A stretch of DNA of 64,000 bases from Aquabacter sediminis (GTDB lineage: Bacteria; Pseudomonadota; Alphaproteobacteria; Rhizobiales; Xanthobacteraceae), in assembly GCF_028863665.1 (NCBI RefSeq), contig NZ_JARBFX010000004.1:124001-188000 (forward strand). Reading direction: 5' to 3'. The first letter of the stretch is position 1, and the number at the start of each line of letters is the position of its first letter. Positions 48,998 to 57,982 of the stretch are shown piece by piece. Below the pieces are notes generated by a model that saw only the letters and a list, made by a program, of their open reading frames with translations, had not been told where the DNA came from and searched no databases. The position numbers and the translations under genes were made by a program.

Positions 48998-51900
48998 CTA
49001 TTGGGCCGGTGCCGCTGTCGGCGCGACGCCTTCATCTTCCACACGGCGGTGGGTCTCACCCATCAGCACATAGGCTGCGGGCACCACATAGAGGGTGAAC
49101 AGCGTGCCGATGGCGAGGCCGGTGGCGATGACGAGGCCCAGATTGTAGCGCGACGCCGCGCCCGCGCCCGAGGCCAAGATCAGGGGCACGACGCCCAGCA
49201 CCATCGCCGCCGTGGTCATCAGGATGGGCCGCAGCCGGAGCGTCGCGGCCGCCTGGATGGCCTCGCGCTTCGTCTTGCCCTCCAGCTGCAGTTCGTTCGC
49301 CACTTCCAGCATGAGGATGCCGTGCTTGCTGATGAGCCCCATCAGCGTCGTCAGCCCCACCTGCGTGTAGATGTTGATGCTGGCGCCGCCGATGCCGAGG
49401 CTGATGAAGATCAGCGCTCCGGCCAGAGACATGGGCACCGAGAGCAGGATCACCACCGGATCGCGGAAGCTGTTGAACAACGCCGCCAGCGACAGGTAGA
49501 TCACGATGAGCGCGAAGGCGAACGTGGTCACGAAGCCGCCGCTCTCCTGCACGTACTGGCGCGAGGCCCCGCCGAAGTCGAGGGTATAGCCCGGCGGCAG
49601 TGTGCGTTGGGCGAGGTCCTTCAGCGCCGTGATGGCATCGCCCGTGGTGATGCCGGGGGCGACGACGCCGGCAATGGTGGCGGCGTTCACCTGCTGGAAG
49701 TGGTTGAGGGATTCCGGCACCGTCTTGGTCTCGATCCGCGCGACGGTGGAGAGCGGAACCATGGTGCCGTCCGAGGTGCGGATGTAATAGTCGAGCACTT
49801 GGTCCGTGTTGAGCCGGGCCTCCTGCTTCACCTGCGGAATGACCTTGTAGGAGCGGCCATCCAGGCTGAAATAGTTCACATAGCCGCCACCCATGAGGGA
49901 GGAGAGCGCGCCGCCCACATCGCTCATGGACAGGCCCAGCAGCGAGGTCTTCTCCCGGTCGATGACGATGGAGGCCTGCGGCTGGTCGATCTTCAGGTCA
50001 TTGTTGAGGAAGATGAACAGGCCTGTGTCCAGGGCGTCCTGGAGGAACTTGGCGGCGACCTCATTGAGCTTGTCGAAGCCGTCCGAGGTGCCGATGACGA
50101 TCTGCATGGGCAGACCGTTGGAGCCGGGAAGCGGGGATTGCTGGAAGGCGACGATCTTCTGCCCCGCCACCTGGTTCAGCTCCTGCTGGATCATGGGCTG
50201 GAGCTGCTTGGTGGTGGCCTTGCGCTCGTCCCACGGCTTGAGCACCCATCCCGCGATGCTGGTGCTGGGTGCCTCCACCTGGAACACCGTCTCGGTCTCC
50301 GGGTGCTTGGCGAAGGTCTCGAAGGTCGCCTTGTTGTAGAGTTGCTTCTGCTGCAGCGTCGCGTTCGGGGCGGAGATGCTCTGCGCCAGGATGATGCCCT
50401 GGTCCTCCTCCGGCGCCAGTTCGCTCTGCGCGGTACCATAGAGCCAGTAGATGCTGGCGAGCACCAGCCCCGCGAACACCGCGATGACGGGCAGGTAATT
50501 GAGCGCGGAGGCGAGCGAGCGGGAATAGGCGGCGGTGACTTTACCCATCACCTTGTCCACCGCCAGCACCATGCGTGATTCCAGGTCGCCGCCCGCATGG
50601 TCCACGGGCTTCAGCATATGTGCCGACATCATGGGCGTCAGCGTGAGCGCCACCACCGCCGAGATGGTCACAGCCCCCACCAGCGTGAAAGCGAATTCGG
50701 TGAACAGCGCGCCGGTGAGCCCGCCCTGGAAGCCGATGGGCACGTAGACGGCGATCAGCACCACCGTCATGGCGATGATGGGATTGGCCAATTGCCGCGC
50801 CGCCGCAAACGCCGCCGCGCGGGCGCTCATGCCCTCCTCCATGTGGTGGTTGACGCTCTCCACCACGATGATGGCATCATCCACCACAAGGCCGATGGCG
50901 AGCACCAGGGCCAGCAGCGTCAACAGGTTGATGCTGAATCCGAAGGCCAGCATCATCAGGAAGGTGCCGATCAGCGACAGCGGGATGGCGATGACCGGAA
51001 TGAGCACCGAGCGCCAGGACCCCAGGAAAGCGAACACCACCAGCGTGACGATGGCCAGCGCCTCCACGAGGGTGTGGATCACCTCCTCGATGGAGGAGTT
51101 CACGAAGGCCGAGGCATCATAGATGACGCCCATGCTCAGCCCGGTGGGCAATTGCGCCTCGATGCCCGGCAGCGCCGCGCGCACCCCCGCAATGACATCC
51201 AGCAGGTTGGCGGAGGGGGCGATCTGGATGCCGATGTAAACAGACTCGCGGCCGCTGAACATGGTGGCCGAGTCATAGTCGTCCGACCCCAGCGTGACAT
51301 TGGCCACGTCCTTCAGCCGCACCACGGCCCCATTGGCCTGCTTGACGATGAGGTTCTTGAACTCATCCACATTGTGCAGGCTGGTGGAGGCGGTGAGATT
51401 CACCTGCACCATCTGGCCCTTGGTGTTGCCGAGGCTGGCGATGTAGTCGTTGCTGCTGAGCGCAGTGGAGACCTCGGAGGCGGTGACGCCATAGGCGGCG
51501 AGGCGGATGGGATCGAGCCAGGCGCGCATGGCGAACGTCTTGCTGCCCAGGAGTTCCGCCGTCTGCACCCCTGTCACCGCCTGCAGCTTGGGCTGCACCA
51601 CGCGGATGAGGTAGTCGGTGATCTGGTTGGCCGCGATCGCTTCGCTGCGGAAGCCGATATACATGGAATCGATGGTCTGGCCGACCTTCACGGTCAGCAC
51701 CGGCTGCTGGGTGCCGGAGGGCAATTGGTTAAGCACCGAATTAACCTTGGTGTTGATCTCGGTGAGCGCCTTGCCGGTATCGTAGTTGAGCCTGAGGTTG
51801 ACCGTGATGGTGCTGGTGCCGGTGGTGCTGGTGGAGGTCATATAGTCAATGCCGTTCGCCTGGGCGATGGCATTTTCCAGCGGGGTCGTGATGAAGCCGG

Positions 51901-52081
51901 CCACCACGTCGGGATCCGCGCCGGGATAGGTCGTGGTCACGGTGACGATGGCGTTCTGGGTGCGCGGATATTGGAGGATGGGCATGGAGCTCATGGCCCG
52001 AAGCCCGAGCACCAGGATCAGCAGCGAGACCACGATGGCCAGGACCGGCCGGCGGATGAAGATATCGGTGAAGGATGACAT
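48998..52081 (-). CDS. RND multidrug efflux permease (AcrB/MexB-type, HAE1 family)
   Basis: A 1027-residue inner-membrane trimeric pump. MSSFTDIFIRRPVLAIVVSLLILVLG is the first helix; YPGADPDVVAGFITTPLENAI, the pore and docking domains, and AIGLVVDDAIIVVESVNHHM (the essential Asp pair in TM4) follow. TTAAMVLGVVPLILASGAGAASR is in TM11. It is the third gene of the OMF-MFP-RND operon, 12 bp after the adaptor. It exports hydrophobic toxicants; the substrate range cannot be predicted. Confidence 0.95.
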   Translation of the reverse strand: MSSFTDIFIRRPVLAIVVSLLILVLGLRAMSSMPILQYPRTQNAIVTVTTTYPGADPDVVAGFITTPLENAIAQANGIDYMTSTSTTGTSTITVNLRLNYDTGKALTEINTKVNSVLNQLPSGTQQPVLTVKVGQTIDSMYIGFRSEAIAANQITDYLIRVVQPKLQAVTGVQTAELLGSKTFAMRAWLDPIRLAAYGVTASEVSTALSSNDYIASLGNTKGQMVQVNLTASTSLHNVDEFKNLIVKQANGAVVRLKDVANVTLGSDDYDSATMFSGRESVYIGIQIAPSANLLDVIAGVRAALPGIEAQLPTGLSMGVIYDASAFVNSSIEEVIHTLVEALAIVTLVVFAFLGSWRSVLIPVIAIPLSLIGTFLMMLAFGFSINLLTLLALVLAIGLVVDDAIIVVESVNHHMEEGMSARAAAFAAARQLANPIIAMTVVLIAVYVPIGFQGGLTGALFTEFAFTLVGAVTISAVVALTLTPMMSAHMLKPVDHAGGDLESRMVLAVDKVMGKVTAAYSRSLASALNYLPVIAVFAGLVLASIYWLYGTAQSELAPEEDQGIILAQSISAPNATLQQKQLYNKATFETFAKHPETETVFQVEAPSTSIAGWVLKPWDERKATTKQLQPMIQQELNQVAGQKIVAFQQSPLPGSNGLPMQIVIGTSDGFDKLNEVAAKFLQDALDTGLFIFLNNDLKIDQPQASIVIDREKTSLLGLSMSDVGGALSSLMGGGYVNYFSLDGRSYKVIPQVKQEARLNTDQVLDYYIRTSDGTMVPLSTVARIETKTVPESLNHFQQVNAATIAGVVAPGITTGDAITALKDLAQRTLPPGYTLDFGGASRQYVQESGGFVTTFAFALIVIYLSLAALFNSFRDPVVILLSVPMSLAGALIFISLGIGGASINIYTQVGLTTLMGLISKHGILMLEVANELQLEGKTKREAIQAAATLRLRPILMTTAAMVLGVVPLILASGAGAASRYNLGLVIATGLAIGTLFTLYVVPAAYVLMGETHRRVEDEGVAPTAAPAQ

Positions 52082-52093
52082 GGCTGCCTCCGC

Positions 52094-53215
52094 TCACTTG
52101 TCGATGATGGAGGGCGAGGGATTGTCGGTGGGCAGCACGGCGTTGTTGATCTTCACCTGCGAGCCGTTGTGCAGCTTCATCTGGCCGGCCACCACCACCT
52201 CGTCCCCGGCCTTGAGGCCGGATGTGATGGAGATCTGGTCGCCACGGGTCTCGCCGGTCTTCACGAACACCTGCCGGACGGTCAGGCCGGTGGCTGAGCC
52301 TTCCGCCTTCTCCACCACGAAGGCGATGTCGCCATAGGGGTTGGCGGTCACCGCGGTCTGCGGCACCGTCACGAGCTCGTCGGGCGAGCCCACCGACACC
52401 TCCACGGTCGCGAACATGCCGGGCACCAGGCGGTGGTCGTCATTGGGGAATTCCGCCCGCACCTGCACGTTGCGGGAGGAGGAATCCACCTTCGGGCTGA
52501 TGGCCGTGATGGTGCCCTCGAAACCTTGACCCTGATAGGTGTCGACGCTCGCCTTCACCGTTTGGCCGGTGCGCACCTCCGCCAGCGCCTGCTGGGGCAG
52601 GTAGAAGTCGATGAAGATGGGGTTGAGCGACTGGAGGGTCACCACCGCCGTGCCTGCGCTCACATATTGGCCGAGGTCCACGGAGCGGATGCCGAGCCGG
52701 CCGGAAAAGGGCGCCTTCAGCGTCTTCTTGTCCACCACCGCCTGCTGCTCGGCCACCTGGGCGAGCGCCTTCTTGAGATTGGCGGTGTCGCTGTCGATGG
52801 TGGCCTGGCTGACGGCGTGGATCTTCAACTGCTCCTGGTCGCGGTTCAGGATGATGGCGCTGACATTGGCGGTGGCCTTCAGCGCTTCCAGATTGGCCAG
52901 CTCCTGTTCGTTGCGGAGCTGGAGCAGGATCTGGCCTTCCTTGACCTCGTCTCCGGACTTGAAGTTGAGAGCCGCGACGATGCCGGAGCTTTCCAGCGAA
53001 AGGTCCGCGCCCGCCTCGGCGCGCACACTGCCCACCGCCTTGATGGTGTCCTGCCAGGGCGTCATCGCGGCGGGCATGGTGGCGACCGTCTGCGGTGGAT
53101 CCTTGAGGGAAGCCAGCGCCTGCTTGATCATGGAGGCCTTGAAGGTCTGGAAGCCGTAGAGCCCGCCAAAGATGAGGCCAACGACAGCCAGCATGAGGAT
53201 CATGCGCTTTTTCAT
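52094..53215 (-). CDS. RND periplasmic adaptor (membrane fusion protein)
   Basis: A 373-residue HlyD-type adaptor. An N-terminal anchor (MKKRMILMLAVVGLIFGGLYGF), then VKAVGSVRAEAGADLSLESSGIV-like lipoyl domain, alpha-hairpin (about 115-175), second lipoyl half LKAPFSGRLGIRSVDLGQYVSAG and beta-barrel and membrane-proximal domains to the end. It joins the pump to the outer-membrane channel. It has no lipobox, so it is held by an uncleaved N-terminal helix. Confidence 0.92.
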   Translation of the reverse strand: MKKRMILMLAVVGLIFGGLYGFQTFKASMIKQALASLKDPPQTVATMPAAMTPWQDTIKAVGSVRAEAGADLSLESSGIVAALNFKSGDEVKEGQILLQLRNEQELANLEALKATANVSAIILNRDQEQLKIHAVSQATIDSDTANLKKALAQVAEQQAVVDKKTLKAPFSGRLGIRSVDLGQYVSAGTAVVTLQSLNPIFIDFYLPQQALAEVRTGQTVKASVDTYQGQGFEGTITAISPKVDSSSRNVQVRAEFPNDDHRLVPGMFATVEVSVGSPDELVTVPQTAVTANPYGDIAFVVEKAEGSATGLTVRQVFVKTGETRGDQISITSGLKAGDEVVVAGQMKLHNGSQVKINNAVLPTDNPSPSIIDK

Positions 53216-53286
53216 GTCTTGCTTCTCCTCGCAGATGCGGGGCTTTGTTCTGGAAACGGGGGAGCGCGAGGCCGCTGGCCGGTCGC

Positions 53287-54822
53287 TCAATGATCCTGGA
53301 AATAGCCCGCGTTCGTGCGGGGCGTGGCCTGGGCGGTCTGATCCACGCGGTTCCACCAGCCCCCGCCGAGGGCCTGGAACAGGGCCGCCGTGTCGGAGAA
53401 GCGCAGCGCCTGCGCCTTCACGCGGGCGATGACGGCTTGCTGGTAGTTCTGCTCGGAGGTGAGCACCGAGGGATAGGTGACGGCGCCGGCCAGATACTGG
53501 GTGCGCGAGATCTTCACGCTCTCCTGCGCGGCCCGCTCATAGGCCAGCTGCGCCTTGAGCGTATCGGCATCCGCCTGGATGGCGCGCAGCGCGTCTGCCA
53601 CGTCCTTGAAGGCGGAGATGACGGTGCTCTTGTATTGCGCGAAGGCCTGCTCACGGCTGGCAATGGCAGATTCTTTGTCGTGGAACAGCGTGCCGCCGTC
53701 GAACACCGTCTGCGCGGCGCTGGCCGCGATGCTCCAGGCGGCGGTGCCGGGATTGAACAGGCTGTCGGGGGTGAGGCCGCTGCGCCCGTAACTGCCGGAA
53801 AGTTGGATCTGCGGGAGCATTTTGGCCACGTTCACGCCGACCGTGGCGGTGGCCTTGTGCAGGCTCGCCTCCGCCGAAGCGATGTCGGGCCGCTGCCGCA
53901 CCAGGGCCGAGGGCAGGCTCACGGGGAGGTCGCGCGGCAAGGTGAGGCTCGCCAACGTGACGTGTTCGCCGCGATCCTCGCTGGGCAGCCGCCCGAGATA
54001 GGCCATCAGCTGGTTTCGCTGCTGCGCCAATTGCTTCTGCAGAGGCGGCAGGGTCGCTTGCGTCTGGGCGAGGTTGGACTGCTGTGAGAGCACGTCCGAT
54101 TGGGCCACCGCGCCCAGCTCGAACTGGCGCTGAACCAGTGTCAGTTGTTCCTGCTCGGACTTGATGATGTCGTTGGTGGCGTCGATCTGCGCCCGCAGGG
54201 ACGCATCGGAAATGGCGGCCGTCACCACATTGGCGGTGAGGCTGAGATAGGTGGCTTCCAGCTGATAGAGCTGGTAGTCGGCCTGCGCCTGCAATGCCTC
54301 CACCTGGCGGCGGGTGCCGCCCCAGGCGTCAAGCGCATAGGTGACGCTAACCGAGGCATTGTAGAGATTGTAAGGGCTGGTATTGCCGCTTTCGCCCTGG
54401 GTCGCCAGCGAGGTCACCTGCCGGGTCGGCCCGGCGCTGGCGGACACCTGGGGGAATAGCGCCCCTTCTTCCGCCAACGCATTCTCCCGCGCCGCGCGCA
54501 GGGCGGCCTGGGCGGCGGCGATGTCCGGATGGTTGCGGATGGCCTCGGCGACGAAGGCGTCGATCTGCTTGTTGCGGAACACCTTCCACCATTCTCCGGG
54601 CAGATCGCGGCCGGGCTTGAAAGCCTGGCTGCTGCCGCCATGCACGTCGGCGGAGGCGGTGGCCTGTGGCGGACCTCCTGGAAGGTAGCCGTTCACCCGC
54701 GGCGCATCGGGGCTCTCGAAATTCGGCCCCACCATGCAGCCGCTCAGGAGCAGCAGGGACGCAGCCATGGCGCCTCCCTTGAGGCAGGTCGCCAGCCGAG
54801 GGAGGACGGGCAGGTCTCGCAT
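53287..54822 (-). CDS. Outer-membrane efflux lipoprotein (NodT/OprM type)
   Basis: About 511 residues. The signal ends in LLLLSGCMVGPNFESPD: LSGC is the lipobox, and VGPNF is the family start. Two OEP repeats follow (ALRAARENALAEEGALFPQVSASAG; and ALVRQRPDIASAEASLHKATATVGVNVAKMLPQIQLSGSYG). The C-terminal FQALGGGWW is typical. ATG 54822 gives a lipoprotein signal with basic residues; ATG 54834 is an alternative, and ATG 54768 has a strong GGGAGG but leaves the signal too short. It is the first gene of the operon and diverges from a TetR regulator. Confidence 0.9.
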   Translation of the reverse strand: MRDLPVLPRLATCLKGGAMAASLLLLSGCMVGPNFESPDAPRVNGYLPGGPPQATASADVHGGSSQAFKPGRDLPGEWWKVFRNKQIDAFVAEAIRNHPDIAAAQAALRAARENALAEEGALFPQVSASAGPTRQVTSLATQGESGNTSPYNLYNASVSVTYALDAWGGTRRQVEALQAQADYQLYQLEATYLSLTANVVTAAISDASLRAQIDATNDIIKSEQEQLTLVQRQFELGAVAQSDVLSQQSNLAQTQATLPPLQKQLAQQRNQLMAYLGRLPSEDRGEHVTLASLTLPRDLPVSLPSALVRQRPDIASAEASLHKATATVGVNVAKMLPQIQLSGSYGRSGLTPDSLFNPGTAAWSIAASAAQTVFDGGTLFHDKESAIASREQAFAQYKSTVISAFKDVADALRAIQADADTLKAQLAYERAAQESVKISRTQYLAGAVTYPSVLTSEQNYQQAVIARVKAQALRFSDTAALFQALGGGWWNRVDQTAQATPRTNAGYFQDH

Positions 54823-54846
54823 GATTAGGTGCATCCGGCTACTGAT

Positions 54847-54927
54847 CTGAACCAGACCGTTCAGTTCGATAGACGAGTAGGGCGACATAATCGCGGAGTC
54901 AATATGGACTGCACCGTTCAGTTCGAT
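54847..54927. promoter_or_regulatory. Duplicated operator for the TetR-controlled efflux operon
   Basis: ACCGTTCAGTTCGAT occurs twice as a 15-base direct repeat, at 54856-54870 and 54913-54927. The first copy overlaps an inverted repeat CTGAAC-CAGACC-GTTCAG (54847-54864). The two sites flank the divergent promoters of the efflux operon (start 54822) and the tetR-type gene (start 54940), the expected position for repressor sites. Confidence 0.8.
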
Positions 54928-54939
54928 TAAATTGCAGGC

Positions 54940-55575
54940 ATGTCACAAAGCACTGAAGAATGCCCCGCGCCGCAGGGGGCGAGCCGCCTGAAACCCAAGG
55001 CCCTGGAGGCCCTCACGGCAGCCCGATCTGTCTTTCTTGAAGCCGGTTACGACGGCGCCTCGATGGATGCGATCGCGCGCGTCGGTGCGCTTTCGAAGGC
55101 GACGCTTTACGCGCACTTCTCCAGCAAAGCCGCGCTCTTTGAGGAGTTGATCCGCGTGGAATGCCGCGCCGTCAACGCAAACCTCTATGGGCCGGACCCG
55201 AAGAGCCCGTCAGTCGCGTCAGAGTTACGGAGGGTTGCGGTCAATTACCGGCGCCTCTTCGCCCAATGCGAAGGGCTGGACGTCTTCCGCATTCTGGTCC
55301 CGGTCGCGCCCCGCTTTCCCCGTCTGGCGAAGGTGTTTTACGAGGAGGGGCCCGGCGCATCGATCGAGCAAATCGCCGTCTATCTTGCGGCGCTGAACCG
55401 TGACGGGCGCTTGCGTATTCCCGACCCCCACGCGGCCGCGCGCCAGTTTCTCGCACTCGTGGCGGAAGATGCCAGGCTTGCAGGGTCGCTCGGCTTACCT
55501 GCCCCGCGAGCCCGGGATGCCGACCAACTGATCGATGGCGGCATCGCCATGTTCCTCGACTTCTACAAGGTCTGA
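54940..55575 (+). CDS. TetR/AcrR-family repressor of the RND operon
   Basis: A 211-residue TetR regulator. HTH about 25-70 (ALTAARSVFLEAGYDGASMDAIARVGALSKATLYAHFSSK is the classical DNA-binding block). The C-terminal ligand domain includes ELRRVAVNYRRLF and DPHAAARQFLALVAED, the AcrR-type C-terminal pattern. It diverges from the RND operon over a region with a 15-base direct repeat and probably represses both. GGCATG has no strong ribosome binding site. Confidence 0.92.
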   Translation: MSQSTEECPAPQGASRLKPKALEALTAARSVFLEAGYDGASMDAIARVGALSKATLYAHFSSKAALFEELIRVECRAVNANLYGPDPKSPSVASELRRVAVNYRRLFAQCEGLDVFRILVPVAPRFPRLAKVFYEEGPGASIEQIAVYLAALNRDGRLRIPDPHAAARQFLALVAEDARLAGSLGLPAPRARDADQLIDGGIAMFLDFYKV

Positions 55576-55807
55576 GTGCCCGCCGACGGATCGCGGGTCG
55601 ACGCGCCAAAGGTGCGAAAACCAGGTGCAGCGGGCGCTCCACACCCGGCAGATTGTCGAGCCGGCCGCCACGCCGAGGGCTTCACCCGGACGGCGTGGCT
55701 TGACGTTGGAAGGTGGGCCTCTCTTTGGCTCCTTGGGCAGCGCTCAAGGGGCAGACCCGGACGCTCTGCGCATCTGTGGCCCGCGCTGGCCTCGCGGCAT
55801 GGGCCGG

Positions 55808-55825
55808 CCCACGCTCCAGCGTGGG
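55808..55825. terminator. Hairpin between tetR-type gene and convergent SDR gene
   Basis: CCCACGCT-CC-AGCGTGGG is a perfect 8-bp inverted repeat directly against the stop of the convergent SDR gene (55827). It lies in the 251-bp gap after the TetR gene and could terminate either transcript. No clear T run. The remainder of the gap shows no gene. Confidence 0.55.
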
Positions 55826-55826
55826 C

Positions 55827-56627
55827 TCAACCTTGGCGGACAGCGCCGCGCAGGGTGGGCAGGCCGATGCCGGCTGCATCGAAGCCGCCGTCTACGGCAA
55901 GCTCTTGCCCGGTGATGTAGCTGGCCTTGTCCCCACACAGGAAGAGCACGGCCTCCGCGAGTTCGTCCTCCAGGCCGTAGCGGGCAAGCGGAATGGCGTC
56001 GTGATAGTCGGCGCGGATGGCGGCCGAATGCACCGCCTTGGCCATCGCCGTGTCCACGGGGCCCGGCGCCACCGCGTTGACGCGGATGCCCATGCCTGCG
56101 AGCTCAACTGCAAGCTGCTTTGTGAGGTGGGCAAGCCCAGCCTTGCTGGTGCCGTAGGCGGCCCGCAGGGTCGAGGCCCGCAACCCGGAAATGGAGGTGA
56201 TGTTGACGACAGCCCCGCCGCCCTGCCGTGCAATCAGCGGCGCTGCGGCTTTGGTGCAGTGGAACGGGCCGGACAGGTTGACGTCGAGCACGCGGCTCCA
56301 CTCCGCGTCCGTCGTCTCAAGGATCGGCTTGAACACCGCGACACCGGCATTGTTGACCAGCGCATCGAGCCGTCCGAACCGAGCCTCGATCGTCTGCATG
56401 GCCGCGGTGACCGCGGCCGGATCCGCCACGTCGCAGACGAGAGCAAGCGTGCGCTCAGGCTCCGCCAGGGCGGCGACCGCTTCCTCCAGCAGAAGCGCTT
56501 CGATATCGAGCATTGCCACCCGCCAGCCATCGGCGAGGAACTTGCGGGCCACGGCAAGGCCGATCCCACGTGCCGCGCCGGTGACGAGGGCGACCTTCAG
56601 ATCTGGGGAGCTGGATGTTTCAGACAT
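55827..56627 (-). CDS. Short-chain dehydrogenase/reductase (classical)
   Basis: A 266-residue classical SDR. VALVTGAARGIGLAVARKF is the cofactor loop, NNAGVAVF, then NITSISGLRASTLRAAYGTSKAGLAHLTKQLA with intact Ser, Tyr and Lys, and VNAVAPGPVDTAM. A normal catalytic dehydrogenase, unlike the one at 40611. ATG 56627 (MSETSSS) is chosen; in-frame ATGs at 56648 and 56663 are alternatives. It stands alone between the RND block and the hydrogenase genes. The 278-bp gap to hypE shows no gene. Substrate unknown. Confidence 0.9.
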   Translation of the reverse strand: MSETSSSPDLKVALVTGAARGIGLAVARKFLADGWRVAMLDIEALLLEEAVAALAEPERTLALVCDVADPAAVTAAMQTIEARFGRLDALVNNAGVAVFKPILETTDAEWSRVLDVNLSGPFHCTKAAAPLIARQGGGAVVNITSISGLRASTLRAAYGTSKAGLAHLTKQLAVELAGMGIRVNAVAPGPVDTAMAKAVHSAAIRADYHDAIPLARYGLEDELAEAVLFLCGDKASYITGQELAVDGGFDAAGIGLPTLRGAVRQG

Positions 56628-56905
56628 GGGCGTTTCATTTTGATTCATGTTGCGAACGCTCATATCCCGCCCGACGTCGAAACGGAATGCCCTCCTGGCA
56701 TGGCCCAGCCGAGAGGTGCGCAGCGCACGCGTGACACGTCCTGCTTCTTGTCGGGAGGTCGCGCGGCGCCCATTTCGGCGTGGCACGCGGCGCGCAGCAT
56801 GAGGCCGCGTGCGAACAGCGAAAGGTCACGAGCGAGGCTACAGCGTGCGTTGCCGAAGACGATCCATTGGTTCGACGAAGGACCGGCTCCTGTCGCCCAT
56901 GTGGC

Positions 56906-57982
56906 TCAGCAGATCCGCGGCAACTGGTCGCCCACCAGCATGTCCACGATGCGCGCGCCACCGAAGCGGGTTTCCATCACGACCCTGCCGGGGCGATCGG
57001 CGGTGGCGACGCCGATGAGCGCGGCACCCAGGCCGAGGGGATGGGCGTGCAAGGCCGCGAGCGCGGCCTGGGCTTCGTCGGCCGGCACGGCGGCGACCAG
57101 CTTGCCCTCATTGGCAAGATAGAGCGGGTCGAGGCCGAGGATCTCGCAGAAGCCCGCCACTTCCGGCCGCATGGGCACGTCCGTCTCGCGGATGCGCACG
57201 CCCACTTGGCTCGCCTCGGCCAGTTCGTTCAGCACCGCCGCGACACCACCGCGCGTGGCATCGCGCATCATGCGGATGCCCGGGGCTGCGGCGATGAGGT
57301 CGGCGATGAGCCCATGAAGGGCGGCGCAGTCGCTGGCGATCTGCGTGTCCAGCGCAAGATCGCCTCGGGCATTCAGGATGGCGGCGCCATGGTCGCCCAG
57401 AAGGCCGTTCACCAGCAGCACGTCGCCGGGCCTCACCCGGTCAATGCCCAGGTGAAGGCCGGAGCGAATGACGCCGATGCCGGTGGTGGTCAGGAAGAGC
57501 TTGTCGCAGGCGCCACGCGCCACAACCTTGGTGTCGCCGGTGACGATGGGCACGCCCGCCGCCGCCGCCGTGGTGGCGAGGGAGGTGGCGACCGCCCGCA
57601 AGGTCTCCAGCGGCAATCCTTCCTCGATGATGACGGCGCAGGACAGCGCAACCGGGCGCGCCCCGCCCACGGCGAGGTCGTTGATGGTGCCGCACACGGC
57701 CAGCGTGCCAATGTCCCCGCCGGGAAAGAAGAGCGGGTCCACCACGAAGGAATCCGTGGTGAAGGCGAGGCGGTCGCCCTGCGCCACAAGGGCTGAAAGG
57801 TCGAACCGCGCCTGGTCCTCCGCCGCGCTCGGCGCCCCGCCCGCGAAGGGCCCGCGGAATACCTCCTCGATCAGGTCGCGCATGGCCGAGCCGCCGCCGC
57901 CATGGGCCAGCGTCACCTTGGCGCCTGTGACGGGCCGGGCGCGCCGGCTCGCCGCTTGAAGCGGAACGGCCGGCGCGCTCAT
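56906..57982 (-). CDS. hypE: Hydrogenase maturation protein HypE (carbamoyl dehydratase)
   Basis: A 358-residue AIR-synthase-like protein that makes the thiocyanate on its C-terminal Cys that supplies the CN ligands of [NiFe]-hydrogenase. VTLAHGGGGSAMRDLIEEVF, FTTDSFVVDPLFFPGGDIGTLAVCGTIND and VTGDTKVVARGACDKLFL are hallmarks. The chain ends in PRIC, the essential C-terminal motif. ATG 57982 overlaps the hypD stop by 4 bp. HypF, the partner that carbamoylates it, is not in the window. Last gene of the maturation operon. Confidence 0.96.
   Translation of the reverse strand: MSAPAVPLQAASRRARPVTGAKVTLAHGGGGSAMRDLIEEVFRGPFAGGAPSAAEDQARFDLSALVAQGDRLAFTTDSFVVDPLFFPGGDIGTLAVCGTINDLAVGGARPVALSCAVIIEEGLPLETLRAVATSLATTAAAAGVPIVTGDTKVVARGACDKLFLTTTGIGVIRSGLHLGIDRVRPGDVLLVNGLLGDHGAAILNARGDLALDTQIASDCAALHGLIADLIAAAPGIRMMRDATRGGVAAVLNELAEASQVGVRIRETDVPMRPEVAGFCEILGLDPLYLANEGKLVAAVPADEAQAALAALHAHPLGLGAALIGVATADRPGRVVMETRFGGARIVDMLVGDQLPRIC

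Noticed and set aside
48917-50578. A 553-codon plus-strand frame opposite the RND pump gene
   Set aside because: It lies inside the strongly supported pump gene on the other strand and shows only the His/Arg/Gly-rich shadow composition.
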